The position numbers were made by a program, and so were the translations under genes. Shown piece by piece: positions 9,562-19,539 of a stretch of DNA of 64,000 nucleotides; the first letter of the stretch is position 1, and each line of letters begins with the position of its first letter. The stretch lies in assembly GCA_035560235.1 (NCBI GenBank), contig DATMAG010000073.1, positions 1 through 64,000 of the forward strand, written 5' to 3'. This DNA comes from DASRDU01 sp035560235 (lineage in GTDB: Bacteria > Acidobacteriota > Blastocatellia > RBC074). The notes under the pieces were generated by a model. The model saw nothing but the letters and a program-made list of their open reading frames with translations, searched no databases and was not told where the DNA came from.

Positions 9562-9778
9562 ACCTGGTTTTCTTTCTGCTCTTTCTGACCTTGTCGAGAT
9601 GATGCGTGGCTGGGGGAGCGTGTTTGCGCACGCCGCGAATGTTGCGCGCCGGGCCATGAGCCGGGCGCTGATTGCTCCGCACCATCTCGGCAAACAACTC
9701 CACGTCATAATCGCACTCCCGCGACATCTCTTCGCGGATGGCGTGCAGTTCTTCGAGAAATCTTGGGCGTTTGTACAT
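9560..9778 (-). CDS. Short helical protein paired with a PIN-domain gene
   Basis: A 72-residue protein starting MYKRPRFLEELHAIREEMSR: an acidic amphipathic helix (about 1-35) followed by a basic, proline-rich tail. Proteins with this LEELHxIREExxRE helix are commonly encoded beside PIN-domain genes in cyanobacteria and Acidobacteria and may act as the antitoxin. Here it lies 75 bp downstream of the PIN gene on the same strand, the reverse of the usual antitoxin-first order. No DNA-binding domain is seen. Antitoxin function is an inference. Confidence 0.65.
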   Translation of the reverse strand: MYKRPRFLEELHAIREEMSRECDYDVELFAEMVRSNQRPAHGPARNIRGVRKHAPPATHHLDKVRKSRKKTR

Positions 9779-9853
9779 AAAAAGAAAAAACCGGGAACAG
9801 CGCCGGAAACAGATCAGACTTCTGCGGCTTCACTTCCAGACTCCCGGCCTCTG

Positions 9854-10312
9854 TTACAACTCGCTGACCAGGAACTCCGGCGTCACGATCTCCGGCACGA
9901 AAAAACCGGCGGCGGTATTGAACAGTTTGATCCGCGCCTGCCGGTGAACGCTGGCCAGATAGCCGAAATTCCACGTCACGATGTAATCAATCTTGTGCAC
10001 TGAAGCGAGCGCCACGTGCAGCGCATCGCCGAGGTACTTGCGCTGGAAGATTCCGCGCGCAATGTATCCGTCGGCCAGGATCGCGGCCTCATCCTGCACC
10101 TCCAGGCGCGGCAGCTTTTCGATCAGATTCAGATAACTGCGGCGGTACGGCTCACGCGTGCGCTCAAGTTCGCGCTCGACGAGCGGCGAAACGAACGCGC
10201 GGTAATGCTGCAGTTCGTGATCCCACCACCGGATCGTCAGATCGCGCCGGAACGATTCGCCCCGGTCGAGATACGCGCCAATGACAGATGTTTCCAGATA
10301 CAGACTCGGCAT
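9854..10312 (-). CDS. PIN-domain ribonuclease-like protein (VapC-type toxin candidate)
   Basis: A 152-residue protein with an N-terminal SLYLETSVIGAYLD, the PIN strand in which the usual first Asp is replaced by Glu (ETSVIGAY), as in the DUF3368/COG4634-like branch. The later acidic residues are seen in LVERELERT, YLGDALHVALAS and DYIVTWNFGYL. The fold would coordinate Mg2+ for RNA cleavage. With the short helical protein downstream it may form a toxin-antitoxin pair. The length of 152 is typical. The first metal ligand being Glu rather than Asp is a family variant, not clear evidence of inactivity. Confidence 0.8.
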   Translation of the reverse strand: MPSLYLETSVIGAYLDRGESFRRDLTIRWWDHELQHYRAFVSPLVERELERTREPYRRSYLNLIEKLPRLEVQDEAAILADGYIARGIFQRKYLGDALHVALASVHKIDYIVTWNFGYLASVHRQARIKLFNTAAGFFVPEIVTPEFLVSEL

Positions 10313-10320
10313 AAAAAACC

Positions 10321-10392
10321 AGTGGTCAGTCGTCCGTGATTTCTGCGACTGCGCTGGCAGTATACAACAGAAATCACCGGCGGCTGACCACT
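10321..10392. repeat. Heptad-word palindrome (TGGTCAG family)
   Basis: Arms 10321-10345 and 10368-10392 (25 nt) pair at 22 positions and start with AGTGGTCAG. The same word builds the repeat near 38.1 kb. It lies between the stop of the double-retropepsin gene and the start of the PIN gene, both on the minus strand. Confidence 0.75.
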
Positions 10393-10411
10393 GACTGCCG
10401 ATCAGTTTTTG

Positions 10412-12016
10412 TTACTGCGTATTGGCGACCGCTCTGATCGCCTTCGACTGCGGCGTCAGGCGCAGTTCGTACCGGCGCAGATCCATCTGCACCTTGAAGT
10501 GCCTGAGAAAATCGCCGCCGAGAATGCCGTGCTGCTCAAAGCCCGAAGTCTCGTTGACCGGATCGAGATCGAGAATCAGCGCGCGCGCATTGTTCTGGCG
10601 CAGCCCGTTGACCGTCAGCGACGAGAGCGCGAGCGATTCAACCCCGTCCTCAATGCCCGCAGCGCCGATCACGCGGGTGCGTTCGTTCGGCATTTTCAGA
10701 TCTTCGAGGCCGTTGCGTCTGACCGCCGCCTTGGAAACGACCGTGACGCTCGCGCCGGTGTCAATGATGAAATTGAGCGGGCGCTCCATCTTCGGCAGGT
10801 TCGCTTCGGCGCTCGCCAGGCCGCCGCTCGTGCTGCGAATCGGCACAGGAATATTGAGCAGCGCGGCCGGATCACCCGAAACAGGCTCCGTGGCTGCCGC
10901 CGCTTCAGCCGGAGTTTTCTCAGCGCGCGGCGTCGTCCGGTCGAGCGTCAGCATCCGGCTCTGGTAATCGAGCGTGACGGCATAATTCGACAGAATCGAG
11001 AGGCCCAGATAACCATCAGCCCGCTCGTTTTCCGGCGTATCTGAGGTGACATGTACGGTGCGGATGTAGGCCGGAACCATGTCGATCCTGGCCTCACCGA
11101 TGACCACGCTTTCCAGCACCGTATAGACAATCGGGAACGAGCCGGTACCGCCGACTGCCCGCGCATTGCCGCCTTTGGCGACGGGACGAATGCCGAGTTT
11201 TTCGGCAGCCGTCTCTGAGATCACCGACAGGCTGGCGCCTGTGTCAATGACGAATTTCAGCGGCCCCCTGCCGTTGATCATCACCCTGACGAATGGGCGA
11301 TTGCCGTGCAGTTCAAAGTTCGTGGTACTGACTTCCGGCCCGCCTGTCCGGTGCAGCTTCGTGTTGCCGAGATAGCGATAGAAATCAATCAGCCCTCTGA
11401 TGCGGGCGCGGCGTTCGGCGTCGGTCTTCGGCGCGACTTCAAGAAACCGCTGATAAGCGTCGGCGGCCTCGCTGTACAGCTCGATGCGCGAACAGGCCCG
11501 CGCCAGCGAGATGTAATAATCGGGTTCGTTCGGTTCGATCAGAATCGCCTGCTTCAGCCCTTCGTAGGCGATCCGCGAGCGGTTTTCGAAATAAGCGATC
11601 TCCGAGAGTCCGGCCAGAGCGAGCGCCTCGCGGTTATTGAGCTGCAGCGCCGTGCGCAGGGCCTCGACCGAATTGCGAAACTCGCCCGACCGCAGCAGCG
11701 CTGTGCCCATCAGCGAGTGCGCCCGCGCGCTGAGCGGCTCGGCGGCAATAACCTGCGCCGCTTCTTCGTATGCCTCCTGCAGTTTCAGCTTCTTGATCAG
11801 CGTGAAACTCAGGCCCAGGCGTGCCTCCCTGTCCTGAAGATCCTTTTCGATCAGATGCCGGTAAATCTTTTCGGCCTCGTCGAAGTTGCCCTGGCGAATC
11901 TCCTTTTCAGCGCGTTTGATCGCCTTGCCGCGCGATTCGGCCAGAGCCGTCTCCGGCGCAGCCCACACCAGCATCCCCAAAGCAACGACAACGAGGAATC
12001 GGACTGCGGTTTTCAT
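10412..12016 (-). CDS. Exported TPR protein with two retropepsin-like aspartic protease domains
   Basis: Signal peptide (MKTAVRFLVVVALGMLVWAA...), then TPR-like helices (about 30-200), then two clan AA aspartic protease domains. The first has its active-site DTGAS at 258-262 and the second at 419-423; each ends in a GxLGxxxL...VxxD strand. Retropepsins act as dimers with one Asp from each half, so the two tandem domains could form a single-chain enzyme (inference). The substrate is unknown, probably a periplasmic protein bound by the TPRs. The ATG at 12016 is chosen because GAGG lies 6 nt upstream; a second ATG 12 nt earlier has none. Confidence 0.88.
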   Translation of the reverse strand: MKTAVRFLVVVALGMLVWAAPETALAESRGKAIKRAEKEIRQGNFDEAEKIYRHLIEKDLQDREARLGLSFTLIKKLKLQEAYEEAAQVIAAEPLSARAHSLMGTALLRSGEFRNSVEALRTALQLNNREALALAGLSEIAYFENRSRIAYEGLKQAILIEPNEPDYYISLARACSRIELYSEAADAYQRFLEVAPKTDAERRARIRGLIDFYRYLGNTKLHRTGGPEVSTTNFELHGNRPFVRVMINGRGPLKFVIDTGASLSVISETAAEKLGIRPVAKGGNARAVGGTGSFPIVYTVLESVVIGEARIDMVPAYIRTVHVTSDTPENERADGYLGLSILSNYAVTLDYQSRMLTLDRTTPRAEKTPAEAAAATEPVSGDPAALLNIPVPIRSTSGGLASAEANLPKMERPLNFIIDTGASVTVVSKAAVRRNGLEDLKMPNERTRVIGAAGIEDGVESLALSSLTVNGLRQNNARALILDLDPVNETSGFEQHGILGGDFLRHFKVQMDLRRYELRLTPQSKAIRAVANTQ

Positions 12017-12096
12017 ATGACACCTCAATGGAAAGGGACGAAGGCAGGAGGATGAAGGCGACCGGAGACGCCGCTTGAACAGCTCAGCGTTCGTGC

Positions 12097-12117
12097 TTCA
12101 TTCTTCATCCTTCATTT
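12097..12117. repeat. Three tandem heptads (TTCATYY)
   Basis: Three successive 7-bp units, TTCATTC, TTCATCC and TTCATTT, overlap the stop codon of the glycosylase gene. A partly complementary GGATGAAGG stretch is found near 12052. It sits between two co-directional minus-strand genes. Confidence 0.65.
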
Positions 12118-12762
12118 CAGAATCTCCCCGGTTTTTCCGGACCAGAGCAGCAGGTCAAGTTCGTCGAAATCAATTCTAAGCTCTGCGGCAAACTTTCGCA
12201 TCCGTTCTTCAGTGGCGAGATACTTTTTTTTCGTCGCGGGCGGCACGGGCGATTCCAGCACGCCGCATTCGTGCAGCGTGCGCAGAATGTGCTTGTCTAA
12301 AATTGCATACCCGCGATAACCGATGTTGCGGAGAAAGTGGCTCGCCTCCTTGTAGCCGATGCCTTTGATGCCCCTGTTCGCGGCAAAGAAATCGCGCCGC
12401 GCTTCGGCATTACGACCGAACGAATCGAGCAGTTCGCGCATTCGCAGGCCGCACTGCTGCTGCAGATAATCCCGCGTGCTGACGATGTAACCGGCTCGCG
12501 CCCGCGGATACCGGTGCCCTCCGACGAGGGCAGCCTCCAGTTTTTCGTGACCGCCTGTGAGCAGATGTGGCCGCACCCGCTCAACCGAATTGAGGCCCAT
12601 TCGCGCGCTCGCTCCGGCAGTCAAGATGCAATAAACCAGCTCTTCAAACAGCAGCGCATCGTCAGCCTCGCGTCTGAGCGCGGCAAATTCAGCCAGCCGC
12701 GCCCGGATCGCGGGACGCTTTTCACGGTAACTCTGCTGCAACTTCTCAATCAGATCAGCCAT
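12112..12762 (-). CDS. N-glycosylase/DNA lyase, Ogg2-type 8-oxoguanine glycosylase
   Basis: Removes 8-oxoguanine from DNA and cuts the abasic site (base excision repair). It belongs to the HhH-GPD superfamily. The hairpin and catalytic region GIKGIGYKEASHFLRNIG contains Lys138, the Schiff-base lysine, and the following AILDKHIL contains Asp156, the conserved aspartate. No Fe-S cluster cysteines are present at the C-terminus. The length of 216 residues and the short motif spacing match the archaeal/thermophile Ogg2 group rather than eukaryotic OGG1 or MutY. The ATG at 12762 is preferred to a TTG 12 nt upstream. It is probably co-transcribed with the GH16 gene upstream. Confidence 0.85.
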   Translation of the reverse strand: MADLIEKLQQSYREKRPAIRARLAEFAALRREADDALLFEELVYCILTAGASARMGLNSVERVRPHLLTGGHEKLEAALVGGHRYPRARAGYIVSTRDYLQQQCGLRMRELLDSFGRNAEARRDFFAANRGIKGIGYKEASHFLRNIGYRGYAILDKHILRTLHECGVLESPVPPATKKKYLATEERMRKFAAELRIDFDELDLLLWSGKTGEILK

Positions 12763-12776
12763 ATGTCTGAACAAAG

Positions 12777-12796
12777 GTCATCATCAGTCATCATCG
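12777..12796. repeat. Two tandem decamers (GTCATCATCR)
   Basis: GTCATCATCA is followed directly by GTCATCATCG, and another TCAGTCATCA lies 16 bp further on. It is short and degenerate, and lies between two co-directional minus-strand genes, like the heptad repeats. Confidence 0.5.
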
Positions 12797-12827
12797 GACG
12801 GATTTCAGTCATCAGGGTGACACAGCC

Positions 12828-13703
12828 TCAGTTTCCGATTGAGCGTTTCGGAGCGCGGCGCGGCGGCAGCGCTGCTCTTTCGCGCTCATAGACTCTGACG
12901 TAATCAACCACCATCAACTGCGGAAAGGTGGTTGTGGCATCAGGAGCGCCAGGCCAGTTGCCGCCGACGGCGAGATTGAGCAGCAGGTAAAACGGATGAT
13001 CGAAGACCCACCGCGTTCCGGCTGGCAGATCGCCGGGCGTGCGCGTCTGGTAAAGCTGACTGTCCACGAAAAAGCGAATTGAGCGCGGCTCCCACTCAAC
13101 CGCAAAAGTATGAAAGCCGTCAGCAAAACGCTGCCCGTTTGGCAGAGTGAAAATGCCCGTCATCGGTGTGTTGCCCGAATAACCGGGACCGTGCAGACTG
13201 CCGTGACTGATCGCCGGTTCGCGCCCGATGTTTTCCATAATGTCCACTTCGCCGCAGCCGGGCCAGCCTGTCGTGCCGATGTCAGTGCCGAGCATCCAGA
13301 ACGCGGGCCAGATGCCCTGCCCGAAAGGCAGTTTCATTCGCGCTTCGATGCGCCCGTACTGCGCCTCGAACTTTCCCCGCGTCACCAGCCGCGCCGAAGT
13401 GTACTGTCGCGTAATGCCGTCAGCGCCCGTGTAAGTTTCCCTGATGGCTTTGATGATCAGATGCCCCGCGCCGTCCAGATAAGCGTTCTCAGTCCGGCTG
13501 GTGTAATACTCCAGTTCGTTGTTGCCCCAGCCACCGTCGAAGCCTGCACCGAGGTCATAATCCCACTTCGTTGCGTCCGGAGCCATCCCCGCCGGGCCGT
13601 CAAATTCATCCGACCAGATGATCCTTCGCGTCTGCGCGCTGGCAGTCACGGCGCAGATCAGCAGGACAAACACTGCGATACTGAAAAAACGACACGGATT
13701 CAC
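12828..13703 (-). CDS. Secreted glycoside hydrolase family 16 (beta-glucanase/laminarinase-like)
   Basis: Cleaves beta-1,3 or beta-1,3/1,4 glucans with retention. A signal peptide (1-23, cut after ASA) is followed by a complete GH16 jelly-roll: IIWSDEFDG, NNELEYYT and the catalytic motif GEVDIMENIG, with nucleophile Glu152, Asp154 and acid/base Glu157. The motif EVDIME is the bulged form found in laminarinases and agarases rather than the lichenase EIDIE form. At 291 residues it is a single-domain enzyme. The last 20 residues are basic and probably not part of the fold. It leads the minus-strand group that continues with the glycosylase. Confidence 0.93.
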   Translation of the reverse strand: MNPCRFFSIAVFVLLICAVTASAQTRRIIWSDEFDGPAGMAPDATKWDYDLGAGFDGGWGNNELEYYTSRTENAYLDGAGHLIIKAIRETYTGADGITRQYTSARLVTRGKFEAQYGRIEARMKLPFGQGIWPAFWMLGTDIGTTGWPGCGEVDIMENIGREPAISHGSLHGPGYSGNTPMTGIFTLPNGQRFADGFHTFAVEWEPRSIRFFVDSQLYQTRTPGDLPAGTRWVFDHPFYLLLNLAVGGNWPGAPDATTTFPQLMVVDYVRVYERERAALPPRRAPKRSIGN

Positions 13704-14001
13704 AGGCTTTTCCTCCGCTCAGTTGATGACAGTGATGAACTGAAATGACACTGGAACACTGACAAATTACTACGGCAGCAGAGCGGATTCAACAGTCAGG
13801 CGCACCGCCCTGTGGTCAGTGACGCTGCTTTCACTTTCGCGCAGCTATCTGCTAGCATCGCACTCATACCGCAACTCACCGTTACGCGATCTGTCAGGAT
13901 CGGTGAACGGATAACCTGCTGATTCCTGTTTCGCGGAAAACAAAAGGCAGAAAAGGGCAGGAATCGGTCCGGCGCTTTTTCCTTGCAGGAGACAACACAG
14001 G

Positions 14002-14922
<921 letters not shown>

Positions 14923-14928
14923 TTCAAC

Positions 14929-14995
14929 CAGGTCTGAAACAGGCCGGGAGCGCCGGAAAATAATCTCGCCGCCGACCTGTTTCAGACCTGTTTTT
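14929..14995 (+). terminator. Rho-independent terminator
   Basis: A perfect 15-bp stem (arms 14929-14943 and 14976-14990, CAGGTCTGAAACAGG and complement) is followed by TTTTT at 14991-14995. It starts 7 bp after the stop of the TIM-barrel gene. The loop is long (32 nt). Confidence 0.88.
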
Positions 14996-15065
14996 AACCG
15001 CCCTCCCAGGGTACAATCCGGGCACCATTTGATCCGAGTGCGGCAGGAAACAAGGAGTAGTAGTT

Positions 15066-15284
15066 GTGAGAAATCTGCTTGAAAGTTTTCTGGGAAAGGA
15101 AATCGACGTGAACTGCGGTGCGGCGCTGCTCAGCGGCAAAGTGACCAGAGTCGAAGGCCAGATCCTGCACCTTGAGAAGGACGGGATGACCGTTTACGTC
15201 AACATTGAAAAGATCGTCGCTCTGATGGAGACACGCGAGAAGAAATCATCAACCCCGCCCGGCTTCGTTCTGAAAACCGGATGA
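15066..15284 (+). CDS. Small LSm/Hfq-like beta protein (possibly MM0924-like), function unknown
   Basis: A 72-residue protein read from a GTG start, supported by AAGGAG about 8 nt upstream. The pattern ESFLGKEIDVNCG...LLSGKVTRVEGQILHLEKDG...VYVNIEKIVAL describes five short beta strands with a glycine turn, as in LSm-type barrels and in small conserved proteins such as the MM0924 group. There is no signal peptide. I cannot assign a role; RNA or protein binding is a guess from the shape. It follows a strong terminator and has its own leader. Confidence 0.7.
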   Translation: MRNLLESFLGKEIDVNCGAALLSGKVTRVEGQILHLEKDGMTVYVNIEKIVALMETREKKSSTPPGFVLKTG

Positions 15285-15596
15285 CAATCCCCTCTTATAC
15301 CCTGTGGCTGCAGCATCGGCTCTTTACTGCCCCGGCTGATTCTTCGCCCTGAGATTTTCAGTAATGTCGGATGATTGCATGGCCAAACCAGTCTGTGCGG
15401 AGTATACTGTGGCGCGTTTTTTCGACCTTCAGTAAAGATCCCTGATAAATGGCAGATTTTTTTCCGGCTTCTGGCTTGCGGGCGCTGTCCAAAGCCTGTG
15501 AGGGACTGTCATTGTTGCAAAAGAGCAGAAGCATACCGAAGAAAGCTTTGCCCCCGTCAATAACCACCAGGTGGGAAACAAACAAAAAACCAGATT
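15285..15596. other. 312-bp leader region of the glycosyltransferase
   Basis: No gene is seen. A possible -10 box, TATACT, lies near 15410 without a clear -35. Poly-T stretches occur at about 15419 and 15466. The last 40 bp are A-rich and precede the glycosyltransferase ATG, which has GTGGGAAA-type weak Shine-Dalgarno context. Confidence 0.4.
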
Positions 15597-16823
15597 ATGA
15601 AAATAGCAATTCTGGGGACACGAGGGATCCCGGCAAACTACGGGGGATTTGAAACTTTTACCGAACAACTCAGCACCAGACTTGTCGCGCGCGGGCACGA
15701 TGTGACCGTGTACGGACGCCGTCACTATTCAACTGATGGCCGCCGCGATTTCAACGGAGTCAGGCTGGTCATCCTTCCCACCATCAGACACAAATATTTC
15801 GACACAGTGGTTCACACTTTCCTCTCCGTGCTGCACGCCCTGACGGGCGGTTTCGATGTCATTCTGATCTGCAACGCAGCCAACAGTGTGTTCGCCTTCA
15901 TCCCGCGTCTGTTCGGAACGCCGACGCTCGTGAATGTGGACGGGCTTGAACGCAAGCGCAAGAAATGGAACTGGCTGGGGCGGAAATATTATCTGCTCTC
16001 GGAATGGCTCTCGACCTTTCTGCCTTCGGCCATCGTGACCGACGCGCAGGTGATTCAGGACTATTACGCCACCCGCTACGGCAAGCAGTCAGAAATGATC
16101 GCTTACGGCGCTGAAGTTGCCCGCCGCGCCGCGCCTGAACGGCTGATGCGGTACGGGCTGCGAGCGAACAATTATGTTCTTTACGTCAGCCGCCTGGAGC
16201 CGGAAAACAACGCGCATCTGGTGATTGAGGCTTACGAAAAGCTCAGAACCGAGCTGCCGCTGGTGATCGTCGGCGGCGCGCCTTATGCCCACGAGTACAT
16301 CGCGCAGCTCAAGCGCACGAAAGATCCGCGCGTGAAATTCCTGGGCTTCGTCTTTGGCGAGGATTACCGCGCGCTGCAGCAGAACGCTTACTGCTACGTT
16401 CACGCGACCGAAGTTGGCGGGACACATCCGGCGCTGATTGAAGCGATGGGCGCGGGCAACTGCGCGCTGACACTCGACACGCCCGAAAACCGCGAAGTGA
16501 TCGGCGAGGCCGGAATTCTGTACGGCTCGGTTGAGGAACTGGCCGATCAGCTCAGGCGCGTGCTGGCCGATCCTTCGATCATCACCGAATACCGCAGCCG
16601 CGCGATGAGCCGCGTGCTGAAGCTTTACAACTGGGAACAGATCACCGATCAGTACGAATTCCTGCTGGCCCGCCTGGCCGGATTTGAAGCGGTCGAACCG
16701 GAGCCGCTGGGCAGCGAGGCCGGAATGGAAAATATCGAGCCGCTGACCTCACCCTTTGCCTTTGCCGAAAGCGACGCCACCGAAGTCAGAGCGGCTGCCA
16801 GAACTGCCAGAACGATACGCTGA
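15597..16823 (+). CDS. Glycosyltransferase with DUF1972 (rhamnosyltransferase-like) and GT4 domains
   Basis: The N-terminal half starts MKIAILGTRGIPANYGGFET, the DUF1972 signature of GT-B transferases such as those adding rhamnose or galactose in O-antigen and capsule assembly. The C-terminal half (about 185-350) is the GT4 nucleotide-sugar domain: NYVLYVSRLEPENN, LPLVIVGGAP, VKFLGFVFGED and the EAMGAGNCAL block with the acidic residue of the E-x7-E motif. The length of 408 residues includes a 40-residue acidic, Ala-rich tail. It probably builds a surface polysaccharide; gmd and fcl 8 kb away would supply a deoxyhexose donor, but linkage is not shown. Confidence 0.9.
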   Translation: MKIAILGTRGIPANYGGFETFTEQLSTRLVARGHDVTVYGRRHYSTDGRRDFNGVRLVILPTIRHKYFDTVVHTFLSVLHALTGGFDVILICNAANSVFAFIPRLFGTPTLVNVDGLERKRKKWNWLGRKYYLLSEWLSTFLPSAIVTDAQVIQDYYATRYGKQSEMIAYGAEVARRAAPERLMRYGLRANNYVLYVSRLEPENNAHLVIEAYEKLRTELPLVIVGGAPYAHEYIAQLKRTKDPRVKFLGFVFGEDYRALQQNAYCYVHATEVGGTHPALIEAMGAGNCALTLDTPENREVIGEAGILYGSVEELADQLRRVLADPSIITEYRSRAMSRVLKLYNWEQITDQYEFLLARLAGFEAVEPEPLGSEAGMENIEPLTSPFAFAESDATEVRAAARTARTIR

Positions 16824-16851
16824 AGAAAAGCACAGAGCAGACACTGGAAAA

Positions 16852-16898
16852 ACAGAAGCGCACGACAGTTTCTGCCTGTCGTGCGCTTCTGTTTTTTT
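16852..16898. terminator. Bidirectional Rho-independent terminator
   Basis: A perfect 17-bp stem (16852-16868 and 16876-16892, ACAGAAGCGCACGACAG and complement) has a 7-nt loop. It is followed by a run of T on the plus strand and preceded by AAAAA, which gives a T-run on the minus strand. It separates the convergent glycosyltransferase and scpB genes and can serve both. Confidence 0.93.
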
Positions 16899-16910
16899 CG
16901 ACAAAAGACC

Positions 16911-17621
<711 letters not shown>

Positions 17622-17640
17622 AGGCTTGCAGTTTTCGTGT

Positions 17641-18504
17641 TCAGGCCTGGACTGCCTGTGCCTCTTCGCTGGTGACCTCTGTTTCGGAAGTTTCCTCAAG
17701 GCTCTGCCTGATCGCCGCCACCTCTTCGGCGGTGCGTTTGCGGACAGTGATTTCACCGAAGAGCTGCGACTGAGTGAGCGTAATCTCCACCTCCCTGGCG
17801 AGTTCGAGCAGCACCAGGAAAGTCAGAATCAGTTCGCGGCGGGTGCGGCAGGATTCAAAGACTTCGCGAACGCTGATTTCGTGGCGCTCTTCGAGCAGCG
17901 TTTTGATCTGACGCAGTTTGTCGCCCATCGTCACTTCATCGCGGTGAATTTCGATTTCAGCGACGGCAGTGGCGCGTTGCAGGATGTCGCGAAAGACCCG
18001 GAGCAGATCGAAGACGGTCGCTGAAACTTCCGGATTGCTGCTGTCGGTTTCAAGCGGCGCGCGCGTGAAGCAGGCCGCTTCGATTTCGGCCCGCGTGTGC
18101 AGCATATTCGCGGCTTCCTTGAATTTCTGATATTCAAGCAGCCGCTCGACCAGTTCCGCGCGCGGGTCTTCAGCCAGTTCAGCCTCGCCCTCAGTCTTCG
18201 GTTCAGGCGGCAGCAGCATCTTTGACTTGAGGTAGATCAGCGTCGAAGCCATCACCAGAAAGTCACCCGCGATGGCAATGTCGAGTTCCTTCATCAGCTG
18301 CAGGTATTCAAGATACTGCTCGGTGATCCTGGCGACCGGAATGTCAAAGATGTCGAATTCGTTCTTTTTGATCAGATAGAGCAGCAGGTCGAGCGGGCCT
18401 TCAAAGACCTCCAGCCGCACGCGGTAATTGTCGCGCGGAGCCTCGCTGTCCGGCTCGAATGAATCGAGCGTGGCGGCGGCTGCTTTCTTCTTCTCTCTGA
18501 CCAT
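17641..18504 (-). CDS. scpA: Segregation and condensation protein ScpA
   Basis: Kleisin that bridges the SMC heads. The N-terminal kleisin helix is seen in YRVRLEVFEGPLDLLLYLIK, followed by NEFDIFDIPVARITEQYLEY and FLVMASTLIYLKSKMLLP. The C-terminal winged helix includes RRELILTFLVLLELAR. A 25-residue Lys/Ala-rich start precedes the domain, and an acidic tail closes it. At 287 residues it is of normal length. It begins 5 bp after the stop of trpS. Confidence 0.95.
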   Translation of the reverse strand: MVREKKKAAAATLDSFEPDSEAPRDNYRVRLEVFEGPLDLLLYLIKKNEFDIFDIPVARITEQYLEYLQLMKELDIAIAGDFLVMASTLIYLKSKMLLPPEPKTEGEAELAEDPRAELVERLLEYQKFKEAANMLHTRAEIEAACFTRAPLETDSSNPEVSATVFDLLRVFRDILQRATAVAEIEIHRDEVTMGDKLRQIKTLLEERHEISVREVFESCRTRRELILTFLVLLELAREVEITLTQSQLFGEITVRKRTAEEVAAIRQSLEETSETEVTSEEAQAVQA

Positions 18505-18509
18505 AGACT

Positions 18510-19493
18510 CTACCAGTCAATCCTTACTGCCCGGCGCACTTCGTCCATCACCCGTTCGGCTTCGGCCCGGGCGCGGCGCGAGCCTTCCATCAGAATATCG
18601 CGCACTTCGTCCTGATGCGCGCGGTAATAATTGATGCGTTCGGTGATCGGCGCGAGGTATTCAATCAGCGCGTCGGCCAGCGCCCGCTTGCGATCCACGC
18701 AGCCGATGCGCGCATTGCGGCAGTCGTCATCAAACTGATCGGCCACCGCCGCAGGCACAAACAGCCGGTGCATCTGACACACATCGCAGGCTTCGGGATG
18801 GCCCGGATCGGTGCGTTTGATGCGCGTCCGGTCGGTAATCATCCGGCGCGTCTTTTCGCGGATCACGTCGGGCGAATCGGAAAGCTCAATCGTGTTGTTG
18901 TAACTTTTCGACATCTTGCGCCCGTCGGTGCCGGTCAGCACCAGCACTTCGGTGTGCAGCGCTTCGGGTTCGGGAAAGACATCGCCGTAAAAGTTATTGA
19001 AGCGCCGCACGATTTCGCGCGTCAGTTCGACGTGCGCCGCCTGATCCTTGCCGACCGGCACGTAGTTGGCCTTGTACATCGAAATGTCCGCCGCCTGCAG
19101 CACCGGATAGCCCAGGAAGGCGTAATTGCCGATGTCCTTGTCGGTGATGTTTTCGCGCTGCTCCTTGTAAGTCGGCACGCGTTCGAGCCAGCCGAGCGGC
19201 GTGACGGTCGAAAAGAGCAGGTGCAGTTCAGCGTGCTCGGGCACGAGTGATTGCACAAAGATCGTGCAATGGTTCGGATCAAGCCCTGCCGCCAGCCAGT
19301 CCGTCACCATCGCCATCGTGTTCGCCTTGATGGCGGACGTGTCGGCGTAATCCGAAGTCAGCGCGTGCCAGTCGGCCACGAAGAAATAACATTCGTACTG
19401 CGATTGCAGTCTGACCCAGTTTTTCAGCGCGCCCTCGTAATTGCCGAGATGCAGTTTGCCCGTCGGACGCATTCCACTAACGATTCGTTTCAT
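18510..19493 (-). CDS. trpS: Tryptophanyl-tRNA synthetase
   Basis: Charges tRNA-Trp. It is a class I synthetase with the HIGH-like motif HLGN at 15-18 and an intact KMSKS at 193-197. GMRPTGKLHLGNYEGAL and PVGKDQAAHVELTREI are typical of bacterial TrpRS. A CDVCQMHRLF-type Cys pair (CxxC near 240) is seen and may bind zinc or a cluster, as in some bacterial forms. The length of 327 residues is normal. Between the M50 protease gene (46 bp upstream) and scpA (5 bp downstream). Confidence 0.96.
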   Translation of the reverse strand: MKRIVSGMRPTGKLHLGNYEGALKNWVRLQSQYECYFFVADWHALTSDYADTSAIKANTMAMVTDWLAAGLDPNHCTIFVQSLVPEHAELHLLFSTVTPLGWLERVPTYKEQRENITDKDIGNYAFLGYPVLQAADISMYKANYVPVGKDQAAHVELTREIVRRFNNFYGDVFPEPEALHTEVLVLTGTDGRKMSKSYNNTIELSDSPDVIREKTRRMITDRTRIKRTDPGHPEACDVCQMHRLFVPAAVADQFDDDCRNARIGCVDRKRALADALIEYLAPITERINYYRAHQDEVRDILMEGSRRARAEAERVMDEVRRAVRIDW

Positions 19494-19539
19494 AACAGGA
19501 AAACAAGGGGAATTTATGAGATGAGTTCAAAACCGGACT

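Noticed and set aside
10409..11044. A 211-codon open frame on the plus strand
   Set aside because: It is a shadow of the double-retropepsin gene and contains no recognised motif.
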